Shown here: piece by piece, positions 6,997 through 13,458 of the stretch
Position numbering within the stretch: the stretch's first letter is position 1
Layout of the letters: the number at the start of each line of letters is the position of its first letter
Origin: JAGOBX01 sp017999075 [NCBI: Candidatus Babelota bacterium]
Lineage (GTDB): Bacteria; JAGOBX01
Length of the DNA: 13,458 bases
Assembly (NCBI GenBank): GCA_017999075.1
Contig: JAGOBX010000042.1
Location: 1 to 13,458, forward strand
Reading direction: 5' to 3'
The notes under the pieces: model-generated
The model's database searches: none
What the model was told of the DNA's origin: nothing
Seen by the model: only the letters and a program-made list of their open reading frames with translations
Translations under genes and position numbers: made by a program

Positions 6997-7025
6997 AATA
7001 TAGTCTGTAAAACTATAACTGTCAA
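6997..7025 (-). promoter_or_regulatory. Sigma70-type promoter and candidate operator of the toxin-antitoxin/caspase unit
   Basis: On the minus strand a perfect TTGACA -35 (7025-7020) is followed after exactly 17 bp by TATATT (7002-6997), 52 bp upstream of the antitoxin ATG. An inverted repeat TATAGT / ACTATA (6999-7004 and 7012-7017, 7-bp spacer) covers the -10 and spacer. That is the place where PhD/YefM-type antitoxin-toxin complexes usually bind to repress. The promoter match is seen directly; operator function is inferred. I see no gene in 6967-7111. Confidence 0.75.
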
Positions 7026-7111
7026 GCAAAATTTAAATCAAAACACATAAACGCATAATGCAACTTGAACATGAAAACCTTGTTAGAAAAATACTATTAT
7101 TTTTTTCAGCG

Positions 7112-8284
7112 TCAATAATGCGTAAACTCATACACTTTCATAATATACGGCTTGCCTGTCAGCATATCAGGAAATCCGTTTATCTCATTGCGTATCGGAT
7201 TCGGCGAACTTTTTATAATCGTGCCTTTCGCTGAATAGTTTTTTGTAATATCTACTTTGAACATATCATCGCTTATATTATTTTTAATTTGTTTTATCAG
7301 AGTATTTATTTCTTTCTGTTCTTCCTTGAACGAAAACACATAAAATATTTCTTTGCCTTTAATATCGTCAAACGCATATACCTTTCTATCCGGAATATAA
7401 TATTCAATGCCTTTGCGCAGCGGGTTGCTGACTGACATATTCTGGTCATCAGGGAATATCAGGTTAACCTTTCTCGACGAGTCTATATTAAATACATAAA
7501 GGTAACAGTCCGCTGACGGCCGGGCATACAAACGGAAACTTTCGTCAGACATCACTGATTCGCCTGACTGCAATATCTTCTCAGAACCGTATGTTTTCTT
7601 TGTCATAAATGCGAACTGCATTTCAACAGGTAAATCAGCAAGCGCTTTTGCCCTTTCAAGTTCTATCTGCTTTCTGCCTTCAATTTCTTTTTCCTTTGCT
7701 TTTATTTTCTCAACCTCTTTCTGCTTTTTACTTTCAATAACTTTCAAATATTCGTCTTCCGGAACTTTGGCTTTCACAAATACTTTGTAATATTGTTCTA
7801 TTATATCATTATCAGACATTGCAGCCCATTTTTCAATATACCATTCGCTTGTCTTGACACGCGACACAAGCGCGTCTATCGCTTGCTTTTCATTGTTTAC
7901 TGTTGCTTTAGTCGCGTCATGAATGTCAGAAGATAATCCGAAACCTGTAGTTATGCTTTTATAAAGTTCAGTCACTTCAACTCCGCAGTATGCCGCGAAT
8001 TTTTTTATGCAGTCGCGGTGCGCGTTTTCACGGGCTTCCTTCTCTGTTGCGATTTTATCAGATATTCCGATAAAAAACATAAAACCTGCGGCAGGTTCCG
8101 GTTCATTGAATATCCATTGCGGCTTGGTTTCCGGATAAGCGGATAACAGCCGCTCGCCTGTAAACTTTTTCTGTATAACAACTGGAGGCTGTGTATCCGC
8201 TCGCTGCAATTCTTTTTTTGCAGCGCAGCCGAATAATAATAATACCGCAGTCATAAAGCATAATATCAAATTTTTTATATTCAT
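7112..8284 (-). CDS. Lipoprotein with LPP20-like N-terminal region and DUF4384-like C-terminal domain
   Basis: The 390-residue protein has a lipoprotein signal peptide with lipobox LFGC and acylated C20. Residues ~50-175 (KPQWI, FMFFIGISD, ARENAHRDCIKKFAAYCGVEV, TGFGLSSDIHDATKA, EWYIEKW) match the lipoprotein at 9167-9826 and resemble LPP20/FlgT-like envelope proteins. Residues ~180-215 form a Lys/Glu coiled coil. Residues ~238-322 look like DUF4384 (SFRLYARPSADCYLYVFNIDSS, VNLIFPDD, NPLRKGIEYYIPD, IFYVFSF). That domain often accompanies caspase-like or kinase signalling proteins in bacteria, which fits the adjoining caspase genes. GGGG about 6 nt upstream supports the start. It lies 9 bp after the FecR-domain gene and is probably translated from the same transcript. 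The exact function is unknown. Confidence 0.85.
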   Translation of the reverse strand: MNIKNLILCFMTAVLLLFGCAAKKELQRADTQPPVVIQKKFTGERLLSAYPETKPQWIFNEPEPAAGFMFFIGISDKIATEKEARENAHRDCIKKFAAYCGVEVTELYKSITTGFGLSSDIHDATKATVNNEKQAIDALVSRVKTSEWYIEKWAAMSDNDIIEQYYKVFVKAKVPEDEYLKVIESKKQKEVEKIKAKEKEIEGRKQIELERAKALADLPVEMQFAFMTKKTYGSEKILQSGESVMSDESFRLYARPSADCYLYVFNIDSSRKVNLIFPDDQNMSVSNPLRKGIEYYIPDRKVYAFDDIKGKEIFYVFSFKEEQKEINTLIKQIKNNISDDMFKVDITKNYSAKGTIIKSSPNPIRNEINGFPDMLTGKPYIMKVYEFTHY

Positions 8285-8293
8285 ACACTGCCC

Positions 8294-9043
8294 CTATTTA
8301 TCTAAAAAATCATTTTCTAATCTTTTCAATTCATTTAAATAATTATCTTTTATTTTTTTAATACTTTCATCATAATTATCTTCTATTTTCTCTAATTCAA
8401 TATTATACTTTTCACTCATTAAATTTCTGTTATAATCAAATCTATCAAGAATTTTTTCTGAATTTGTTTCATAAAACTCTTTAATTTTTTCCGACAGTTC
8501 TGTTATTTGAAAGGGCTCAGAATCATTTGCTATTACAACTTGTTTATTCGAAAGTAATTTAATATTTGAATTATCATTGAAATCATTAATCCTGCCGGCA
8601 TTAACGCTTCCTTCAAAAACTGCAATTTCAGTAAAACTATTATTAGCCCTAATTAGTAAAGTAGTGCCTCTTATACATGCTTTTGCTGTGGGGGTAGCAA
8701 CTATATACTCTTGCTGTGAATCTGAAATTTTATCTAATAATATCAATCCTTTTTTTAAAATTATTGATGTGGTTTTTTTATCAAGATTTGAAATTTTAAG
8801 TAAAGCAGAGGTATCAATAAAAATAACAGTATTATCTGCAAAAACCAAATCTGCAGCGCCTGTTTTGTTTGTAATAATTATAGAATTAATATTTACTTCG
8901 CCTATAGTGTCGCATACAATCCACGAAGAAGATAAAGAATCCCTGATTTTAACATTTTGGTTCATCGGATTAATGATGCCAACTGCTGCTTCAATTCTGA
9001 ACTCAATAAAAACAATCAAAAACAAAATCGCATATTTTTTCAT
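8294..9043 (-). CDS. FecR-domain envelope protein
   Basis: I place the start at MKKYAILF (249 aa), the N-terminus of a signal peptide ending near IEA; a GTG at 9064 would add seven residues. Neither has a clear ribosome-binding site. Residues ~20-165 have the FecR beta-helical pattern: VKIRDSLSSSWIVCDTIGEV, then TGAADLVFADNTVIFIDTSALLKI, a LKKGLILLDKI strand, and TPTAKACIRGTTLLI followed by IAVFEGSVN. In other proteins this domain senses or scaffolds at the envelope and is not limited to iron uptake; no sigma factor gene is nearby. The C-terminal ~65 residues form a highly charged coiled coil rich in Asn, Asp, Glu and Lys. It lies 9 bp upstream of the DUF4384-like lipoprotein gene, suggesting a two-gene operon in which the coiled coil may contact a partner. 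Confidence 0.85.
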   Translation of the reverse strand: MKKYAILFLIVFIEFRIEAAVGIINPMNQNVKIRDSLSSSWIVCDTIGEVNINSIIITNKTGAADLVFADNTVIFIDTSALLKISNLDKKTTSIILKKGLILLDKISDSQQEYIVATPTAKACIRGTTLLIRANNSFTEIAVFEGSVNAGRINDFNDNSNIKLLSNKQVVIANDSEPFQITELSEKIKEFYETNSEKILDRFDYNRNLMSEKYNIELEKIEDNYDESIKKIKDNYLNELKRLENDFLDK

Positions 9044-9145
9044 TTTTAAAAATAAAAAACACACAAAGCAATTTTTGAATTAACCCAAGTTTAATCAAAA
9101 AAAGTATTTATTATTTACACATCAATACAATACTAATTTTGAGTA

Positions 9146-9155
9146 AACCCGGGTT
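9146..9155. repeat. AACCCGGGTT palindrome between FecR and lipoprotein genes
   Basis: A perfect 10-bp palindrome lies 12 bp after the stop of the 9167-9826 lipoprotein gene. A related half, TAACCC followed by AAGTTTAA, lies at 9081-9093. No T-run follows closely enough to call it a terminator. It could be an operator for the FecR/lipoprotein operon. Confidence 0.35.
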
Positions 9156-9166
9156 AAAATATCATT

Positions 9167-9826
9167 TTATTTATCGAATCCTGATTCCTTCATTTTCTCA
9201 AATGCATTCAACGCGTCTTGCATTTGTTTTTTCGCCTGTTCATTTTTTGCTTCTTTCATTTTTTCTTTAATTTTTTCCTGTTCTCCTTCAATTGTATCCT
9301 TGTATGCTTGGTCTATCATAGATTTAGGCATACCTGCAAGCCCATATCCTTTATAGTATATTTCTCCGAGTTTTGTCTGCCATTTTTCAAAATACCATTT
9401 TTCTACTTTCAACTGTTTTGCTACACCTGCTGACAATTGTTCTTCAAATCCTCTTGCTGCTTTTGTAGCGTCAGATATATCGCTTGACAATCCGAATTTT
9501 GTAGTTATCTGTTGAAAATGGTCTTTAACAGCAACGCCAAGATAATTTACAACCTGTTTAGCGGAATCTCTGCGGATTTCTTCTCGCATACCGTTTTCAG
9601 TAGAATTCTTTCCAGACAATCCAACAAAATACATTGTAGGTCCTTCGCTTTTAGGTTCTTCAATTGTCCATGAAGGTCTTTCTCCTGAAGTCCAAATCAT
9701 ACGTTCTGTTTCCTCAAAAGCTTTGGATACTTCTCCCTCTTTCTTAACAGTATCTTTATTCCCTGCGCAACTAATCAATAAAGAGCTTATAATTATTAAT
9801 AATCCCATAACTTTAAAAATATTCAT
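9167..9826 (-). CDS. LPP20-like lipoprotein
   Basis: The 219-residue protein starts at an ATG preceded by GGAGG 9 nt upstream. It has a lipoprotein signal peptide with lipobox LISC (C20). Residues ~50-165 are a shortened paralogue of the N-terminal part of the lipoprotein at 7112-8284. Shared segments are RPSWTIEEP, MYFVGLSG, an Arg/Asp-rich helix followed by YLGVAVKD, TKFGLSSDISDATKAA and VEKWYFEKW. The remaining ~50 residues are a Lys/Glu/Gln-rich helix with no DUF4384-like domain. Proteins of this type are outer-membrane or periplasmic and resemble LPP20/FlgT-like proteins; the role is unknown. It has its own leader and a plausible promoter, and lies between the PEGA gene and the FecR operon. 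Confidence 0.85.
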   Translation of the reverse strand: MNIFKVMGLLIIISSLLISCAGNKDTVKKEGEVSKAFEETERMIWTSGERPSWTIEEPKSEGPTMYFVGLSGKNSTENGMREEIRRDSAKQVVNYLGVAVKDHFQQITTKFGLSSDISDATKAARGFEEQLSAGVAKQLKVEKWYFEKWQTKLGEIYYKGYGLAGMPKSMIDQAYKDTIEGEQEKIKEKMKEAKNEQAKKQMQDALNAFEKMKESGFDK

Positions 9827-9863
9827 AATTTTATTCCTCCAAAAAACTACAGATTTATAACAC

Positions 9864-9939
9864 TTTAATCAAAAAAAAATTAAAAACTATATTGGTCCAG
9901 GCAGATTTACTTATACCACCTCCTTTACGCCTGAATCTG
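9864..9939 (-). promoter_or_regulatory. Structured leader of the LPP20-like lipoprotein gene
   Basis: In minus-strand RNA, CAGATT (9939-9934) can pair with AATCTG (9907-9902), or the overlapping CAGGC (9933-9929) with GCCTG (9902-9898). These two helices are mutually exclusive or nearly so. Between them lies AAAGGAGGTGG, a strong ribosome-binding-site look-alike with no following start codon. A T-rich tract (9890-9872) follows. This could be an attenuator-like leader, or the terminator of the PEGA gene. Confidence 0.3.
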
Positions 9940-9953
9940 ATTAAATGGTATAG

Positions 9954-9982
9954 TTAATATTTCATAATATAAATTTTGTAAA
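9954..9982 (-). promoter_or_regulatory. Possible promoter of the LPP20-like lipoprotein gene
   Basis: TTTACA (9982-9977) and TATTAA (9959-9954) are separated by 17 bp on the minus strand, in the gap after the PEGA gene. In such AT-rich DNA the match is only suggestive. It would give a leader of about 120 nt. Confidence 0.35.
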
Positions 9983-10041
9983 AATGTTAGAACTTCAATT
10001 TGAAAACATTTCATTATACTCTATAATCTTTATTAAGTTCG

Positions 10042-12840
10042 CTACCAATCCACTGTTACACTTCCGGTTGATGTTCCCCCTCCTCCTCCGGAACTTGAGC
10101 TTGCTCCGCCGCCATTTCCTCCACCTCCGCCGCCTCCTGCAGCTGCAGCTCCTCCACCTATAACAATTGCCCAGAACCACCATTTTTTATAAAACGGTTT
10201 TTTCTTCAAAACAATTTTTTCAGATGTAGTCTTATTATGATAGACAGTAGTTTTTAATTTTTGTGAATAAAATGGATGAGAAGTCATATTTACTTTTACA
10301 TAATAATCTCCGGCAGGCAAATTCTTTATTTCTACCGGCGTATTGCTTCCATAAAATTTGTCATTAACATATACTTCAGAATTTTTCGGTTCTGTTTTAA
10401 TCTTCAAATTTCCATTTGGTAATTCAATTTCAAGTTTACTTGTTTTATCTTTTTCAATATTAACTACTGCTGTTTTTTCAATTCCGTATTTTATAACTGT
10501 TATTTCTATTTTACCGACAGGAATATCTTTTATTTTACAATTACTTTTTGTGTTATGCAAAACTCGGTTAATATAAACATCTGCTCCTTTTGGAGATGTA
10601 ACCAAATCAAGAGCTCCGCGCTCTGCTTTTGCAAAATCTAATTTTATTTCCGTATTTTGGTTTTCAAAAATTTTTACTGTTTCTGAGACAATATCTTTTC
10701 TTTTTTTTACTGCTACTATGTATTCCCCTATCATCAAATCTTTAATGATATCCGGAGTTTTTTTACCTGTATATTTATCGTTAATATAAATATCCGCATC
10801 ATCTTCAGGAATAGATGAAACATCAAGATTCCCTGTAATAGGAATTAAATTTTCATTTAAAACCACAGGCCTATCAAGCGTAATTTCAATTTCTTTTTCC
10901 AAATTTTTATATTTTGATTTTACAAATTTTAATTTATATTTTCCAATCTCTAATTTTAAATCATTTCTTGGCGTTATATATTTATAATCTTTATCATTAC
11001 TGTCTGAAATCGTTACTTCTACTTCACTTGGCTCAGTAGCTACAGTTAATAAACCAAAACGAGGATTTAAATTTTCGCGTATTACATATCTTTTATCATC
11101 ATCAATATTTAATTTAAAATAAAGCGGTTCATATAATTTCAATTTAAATGCAATTTCATAATTGCCTGATTTCATATGTTCATTTATATAGGGAGTTTTC
11201 CCGCTATTTACCCCGTTAATAAAAAGTTCAGCGCCTTCAGGAATAGAATTTATGGATACATAGCTGAATCTTGGTTTTAATGGGAGTTTTATTTTAGCTG
11301 TTTCTGCGTCTTTAATCTCAAACTCAGACGTATAATCATAGTATTCCTGTAGTTTAACTGTAACCTTGTGTTTCCCGCTTTTTATTTTATCTAATGTAAA
11401 TGGCGTTTTACCGCGCTCGTAATTTTCATTATCTAAATATATAAGCGCTCCTGAAGGTTCAGTAACGATTTCAACAGACCCATAATTCTGATTTAATTTT
11501 ATATTGTTCAAATCTTCTTTATTATAAGCATTTGCTGGTATTACCACAGTTGTGTCAAAATGGTAATATAAATCTTTAACAATTCTAACTTTTACTGGAC
11601 CGGCGGGGATATTTTCTAATGTAGCAGGTGTTTTTTCTTTTTTTAATTCTCCGTCTATATATATATCGGCAAATTCAGGTTCTGATGTTATTCTCAATTT
11701 TCCCGTAACCTTTATTTTTTTCAAAGAATATGTTTTTGTTAATGGTTTCCCGAGTTCTAATTTTATATTCTCTACAATAGATTTATATCCGGTTTTTGAA
11801 ATTACTATTTCATAATCCCCCCACCCAAGTTCAAAATTTTTATCATTATATTTTTGTCCATTTATGGTGATTTCAGAATTATCCGGTGAAACGATTAAAT
11901 ATAAACGTTCAGTCTTTTTTACAAGATTATAATTAAAATTTATCGGTAAATTTTCTGATATGGAAATATTTGTAATGTAATCTTCATATTTATCGTTTTT
12001 AAAAATTATTGAATACGCTCCAACAGGTAATGAATCATTAAATGGAGTAACAAAACTTTTTAAAATTTTATTACCAGCATATATTTTCCCGGATGCTCCG
12101 GTTGGTTCGGATGTAACTGTAATAAGTCCAAATTCGCTTTGAAATATAATATGTTTTGTTTTTTTATCATTTGCATTTATTTGAAGACTGAATTCTACTG
12201 CGCTAAAACCATCTTTTATCAGCATTACCGAATGTATACCTGGAGATACTGCAATTGATGTCGGCGTTTTTTTATCAGTTTTAACTCCGTTGATAAATAT
12301 CTCAGCTTCAGCCGGATTGCTTGTTAATTCGATAATTCCTGTCTGGACCGCATCGCGCACATCTAATATTTCTTTTGATAATTGTTCTATTGCATTCTCA
12401 AATTCTTTATAATCATTGATTTTACAGTTTGCAGATGCTGTCTTTTCAGATTGTCCTGTTTCTACATTTATAAGTTTAATATTGAATATAAACATATTGT
12501 CGCCAAACTTCCCTATTGAACCCATTATTATTACCTGTGCAGCAAGAAGTTTTCCAAGTTTTATTCCGCATTCATTGGAAAAACAATCTTCAAACTGTTT
12601 TTTTTGTTCTTCAAGAATTTTTTCAATACGCACAGTTTCTATCAGTTTGAACATTTGTTTATTTTCTGTGTGTTTTCCGATTTTAGTAAATAATAAATCA
12701 CTCGCTGTTTTTGCTGCCATCCTGTCTACATTTTCTAATGTGTCAAGAGGCTTTATTGCAAGTGTCCTGACATCAGAAAAACTATTATTTACGCAAAATA
12801 GTATTATTAAAAAGCTTATAATTACTGTGTTAAAACGCAT
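10042..12840 (-). CDS. PEGA-repeat envelope protein with CsgG/FlgO-like N-terminal domain
   Basis: AAAGGAG 9 nt before the ATG fixes the start at MRFNTV (932 aa); a signal peptide (1-~22, to SFS) follows. Residues ~24-165 resemble the CsgG/FlgO/TolB-type N-terminal domain: RTLAIKPLD, FKLIETVRIEKILEEQKKQ, then ECGIKLGKLLAAQVIIMGSI and LINVETGQ. About ten PEGA repeats of ~65-75 residues follow. Each has a 'G.L.I.S.P..A.IYING...GKTP' core and an 'L..G.Y.I...K.GY' second half; the clearest begin TGKLRITSEPEFADIYIDG, GSVEIVTEPSGALIYLDN and NGNLKIKTEPKNSEVYVND. The C-terminus has a Trp-rich membrane-like segment (WWFWAIVIGG, from residue 887) and a Gly/Ser-rich tail ending SVTVDW. PEGA domains are thought to bind surface-layer or envelope polymers, so an envelope-anchored scaffold is likely. 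It lies 25 bp after the gene cut by the right edge. Confidence 0.9.
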   Translation of the reverse strand: MRFNTVIISFLIILFCVNNSFSDVRTLAIKPLDTLENVDRMAAKTASDLLFTKIGKHTENKQMFKLIETVRIEKILEEQKKQFEDCFSNECGIKLGKLLAAQVIIMGSIGKFGDNMFIFNIKLINVETGQSEKTASANCKINDYKEFENAIEQLSKEILDVRDAVQTGIIELTSNPAEAEIFINGVKTDKKTPTSIAVSPGIHSVMLIKDGFSAVEFSLQINANDKKTKHIIFQSEFGLITVTSEPTGASGKIYAGNKILKSFVTPFNDSLPVGAYSIIFKNDKYEDYITNISISENLPINFNYNLVKKTERLYLIVSPDNSEITINGQKYNDKNFELGWGDYEIVISKTGYKSIVENIKLELGKPLTKTYSLKKIKVTGKLRITSEPEFADIYIDGELKKEKTPATLENIPAGPVKVRIVKDLYYHFDTTVVIPANAYNKEDLNNIKLNQNYGSVEIVTEPSGALIYLDNENYERGKTPFTLDKIKSGKHKVTVKLQEYYDYTSEFEIKDAETAKIKLPLKPRFSYVSINSIPEGAELFINGVNSGKTPYINEHMKSGNYEIAFKLKLYEPLYFKLNIDDDKRYVIRENLNPRFGLLTVATEPSEVEVTISDSNDKDYKYITPRNDLKLEIGKYKLKFVKSKYKNLEKEIEITLDRPVVLNENLIPITGNLDVSSIPEDDADIYINDKYTGKKTPDIIKDLMIGEYIVAVKKRKDIVSETVKIFENQNTEIKLDFAKAERGALDLVTSPKGADVYINRVLHNTKSNCKIKDIPVGKIEITVIKYGIEKTAVVNIEKDKTSKLEIELPNGNLKIKTEPKNSEVYVNDKFYGSNTPVEIKNLPAGDYYVKVNMTSHPFYSQKLKTTVYHNKTTSEKIVLKKKPFYKKWWFWAIVIGGGAAAAGGGGGGGNGGGASSSSGGGGGTSTGSVTVDW

Positions 12841-12865
12841 TTTATTTAACTCCTTTAAAATAATT

Positions 12866-13458
12866 TTACAGGCGAGGCACCTTAAATAGTTCAATCAATG
12901 AAAATTCAAGAAATGTTTCAATGTTGTCGATACCCAAATCCTTCATTTTAATCCATTCATATTCATTAAAATATACTAATATTTCCCCCGTTTTAAATAA
13001 ATTATTGGCTATTGAATTTTCTCTAACTTTATTAATAACAATTTGCTTATTAGTTTTATCGATTTCATATTCAATACCGCATTTATCAATGATTAATTTT
13101 CGCATATATTCAATTACATCAGCAATTAATTTTTTGTTTTTTTGTTTTAATTCATTATAAATATCTGCATTCGGTTCCTGGCGATCATCACAATAGTAAA
13201 ATTTAATATCAAAAGTCGAATTTTCTTCTACTTTTAAAAAGGCGTCAACTTGAAAAATATTTTTTTTTTCATTAAATTTTATATCCCAATCTTTTTTTAT
13301 ATCCAAATTTTTTTCTTCAAACATAAATGAAATTTTATTATTCATATTATTAGCATTTGTTATTTTTATTGTTGATTTTTGAGTTTTGCCTGAATATAAT
13401 AAATTAGCACCAGCTGCAGCATACCAATAAATAGCCGATTTAGCATCATATCCAATAC
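12866..13458 (-). CDS. Uncharacterised protein, 5' end outside the window
   Basis: The frame is open from the right edge to a TAA at 12868-12866, giving at least 196 codons. An internal ATG at 13345 should not be taken as the start. The reading frame continues upstream without a stop (YDAKSAIYWYAAAGANLLYSG, then KTQKSTIKITNAN), and no ribosome-binding site precedes that ATG. The visible part is rich in Lys, Asn and Ile with alternating predicted strands and helices. It includes FQVDAFLKVEENSTFDIKFYY, a helix around ELKQKNKKLIADVIEYM, and a C-terminal EFSLIELFKVPRL. I recognise no domain and no membrane segment in this portion. It ends 25 bp before the PEGA gene in the same direction, so they probably share a transcript, and an envelope role is possible by association only. 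Confidence 0.75.
   Translation of the reverse strand, partial: IGYDAKSAIYWYAAAGANLLYSGKTQKSTIKITNANNMNNKISFMFEEKNLDIKKDWDIKFNEKKNIFQVDAFLKVEENSTFDIKFYYCDDRQEPNADIYNELKQKNKKLIADVIEYMRKLIIDKCGIEYEIDKTNKQIVINKVRENSIANNLFKTGEILVYFNEYEWIKMKDLGIDNIETFLEFSLIELFKVPRL

Noticed and set aside
7082-7111. AT-only hairpin after the DUF4384-like lipoprotein gene
   Set aside because: AAAAATA/TATTTTT arms are expected by chance in this AT-rich gap and have no G-C pairs, so a terminator call is not supported.
8577-9083. 168-codon plus-strand open frame
   Set aside because: It is antisense to the whole FecR-domain gene, which has a signal peptide and recognisable domain; the plus-strand translation matches nothing.
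9995-10183. Arg-rich minus-strand frame
   Set aside because: It is a frame shadow of the Gly/Ser-coding tail of the PEGA gene.
1-13458. DGR reverse transcriptase, CRISPR array, tRNA or rRNA genes, insertion sequence
   Set aside because: No reverse transcriptase motif in any sizeable frame, no regularly spaced repeats, no tRNA or rRNA sequence recognised, and no transposase or terminal inverted repeats seen.

Overview
The window is AT-rich, gene-dense and almost entirely coded on the minus strand. It suggests a Gram-negative-type bacterium of uncertain phylum. The evidence is two lipoproteins with clear lipoboxes, several signal peptides, a FecR-domain protein, a PEGA-repeat protein with a CsgG/FlgO-like N-terminus, and no tRNA, rRNA or core metabolic gene that would place it. 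Spirochaete-, Fibrobacter- or candidate-phylum-like gene content would fit, but I cannot assign a lineage.

Layout from low to high coordinates: the end of an unknown plus-strand gene (2-40) and a 63-residue plus-strand small protein (74-265). Then a truncated, frameshifted C-terminal piece of an FGE-sulfatase (SUMF1/C-type-lectin fold) gene (332-557) and an AAA/DUF4143 ATPase (601-1914). Next comes what looks like a four-gene minus-strand unit (6945 down to 2169): PhD/YefM-type antitoxin, PIN-domain (VapC-type) toxin, an exported caspase-like protease with intact His/Cys, and an exported paralogue whose catalytic His and Cys are both replaced and which carries an added FGE-sulfatase domain. 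A sigma70-type promoter (TTGACA, 17 bp, TATATT) with an overlapping inverted repeat precedes this unit. Beyond it lies a minus-strand envelope cluster: a lipoprotein with LPP20-like and DUF4384-like parts, a FecR-domain protein, a second LPP20-like lipoprotein, a 932-residue protein with about ten PEGA repeats, and a gene that runs off the right edge.

The most interesting signal is at the end of the pseudo-caspase/FGE-sulfatase gene. Its last ~35 codons look like the variable region of a diversity-generating retroelement (DGR). There are 17 codons, all of the form NNC (TAC, GAC, GGC, AGC, AAC), interleaved with the conserved C-type-lectin framework, as expected if AAC codons in a template repeat were mutagenised at adenines. 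The core is about 68% GC in an otherwise AT-rich gene. A 12-bp imperfect hairpin without a U-tract sits at the stop codon, and the same hairpin, with a compensatory base-pair change, follows the decayed copy at 332-557. No reverse transcriptase or template repeat is visible here, so they would have to lie elsewhere in the genome. My working idea, an inference, is an exported cell-death or conflict module in which an inactive caspase paralogue carries a hypervariable ligand-binding tail, next to an active caspase and a toxin-antitoxin pair.
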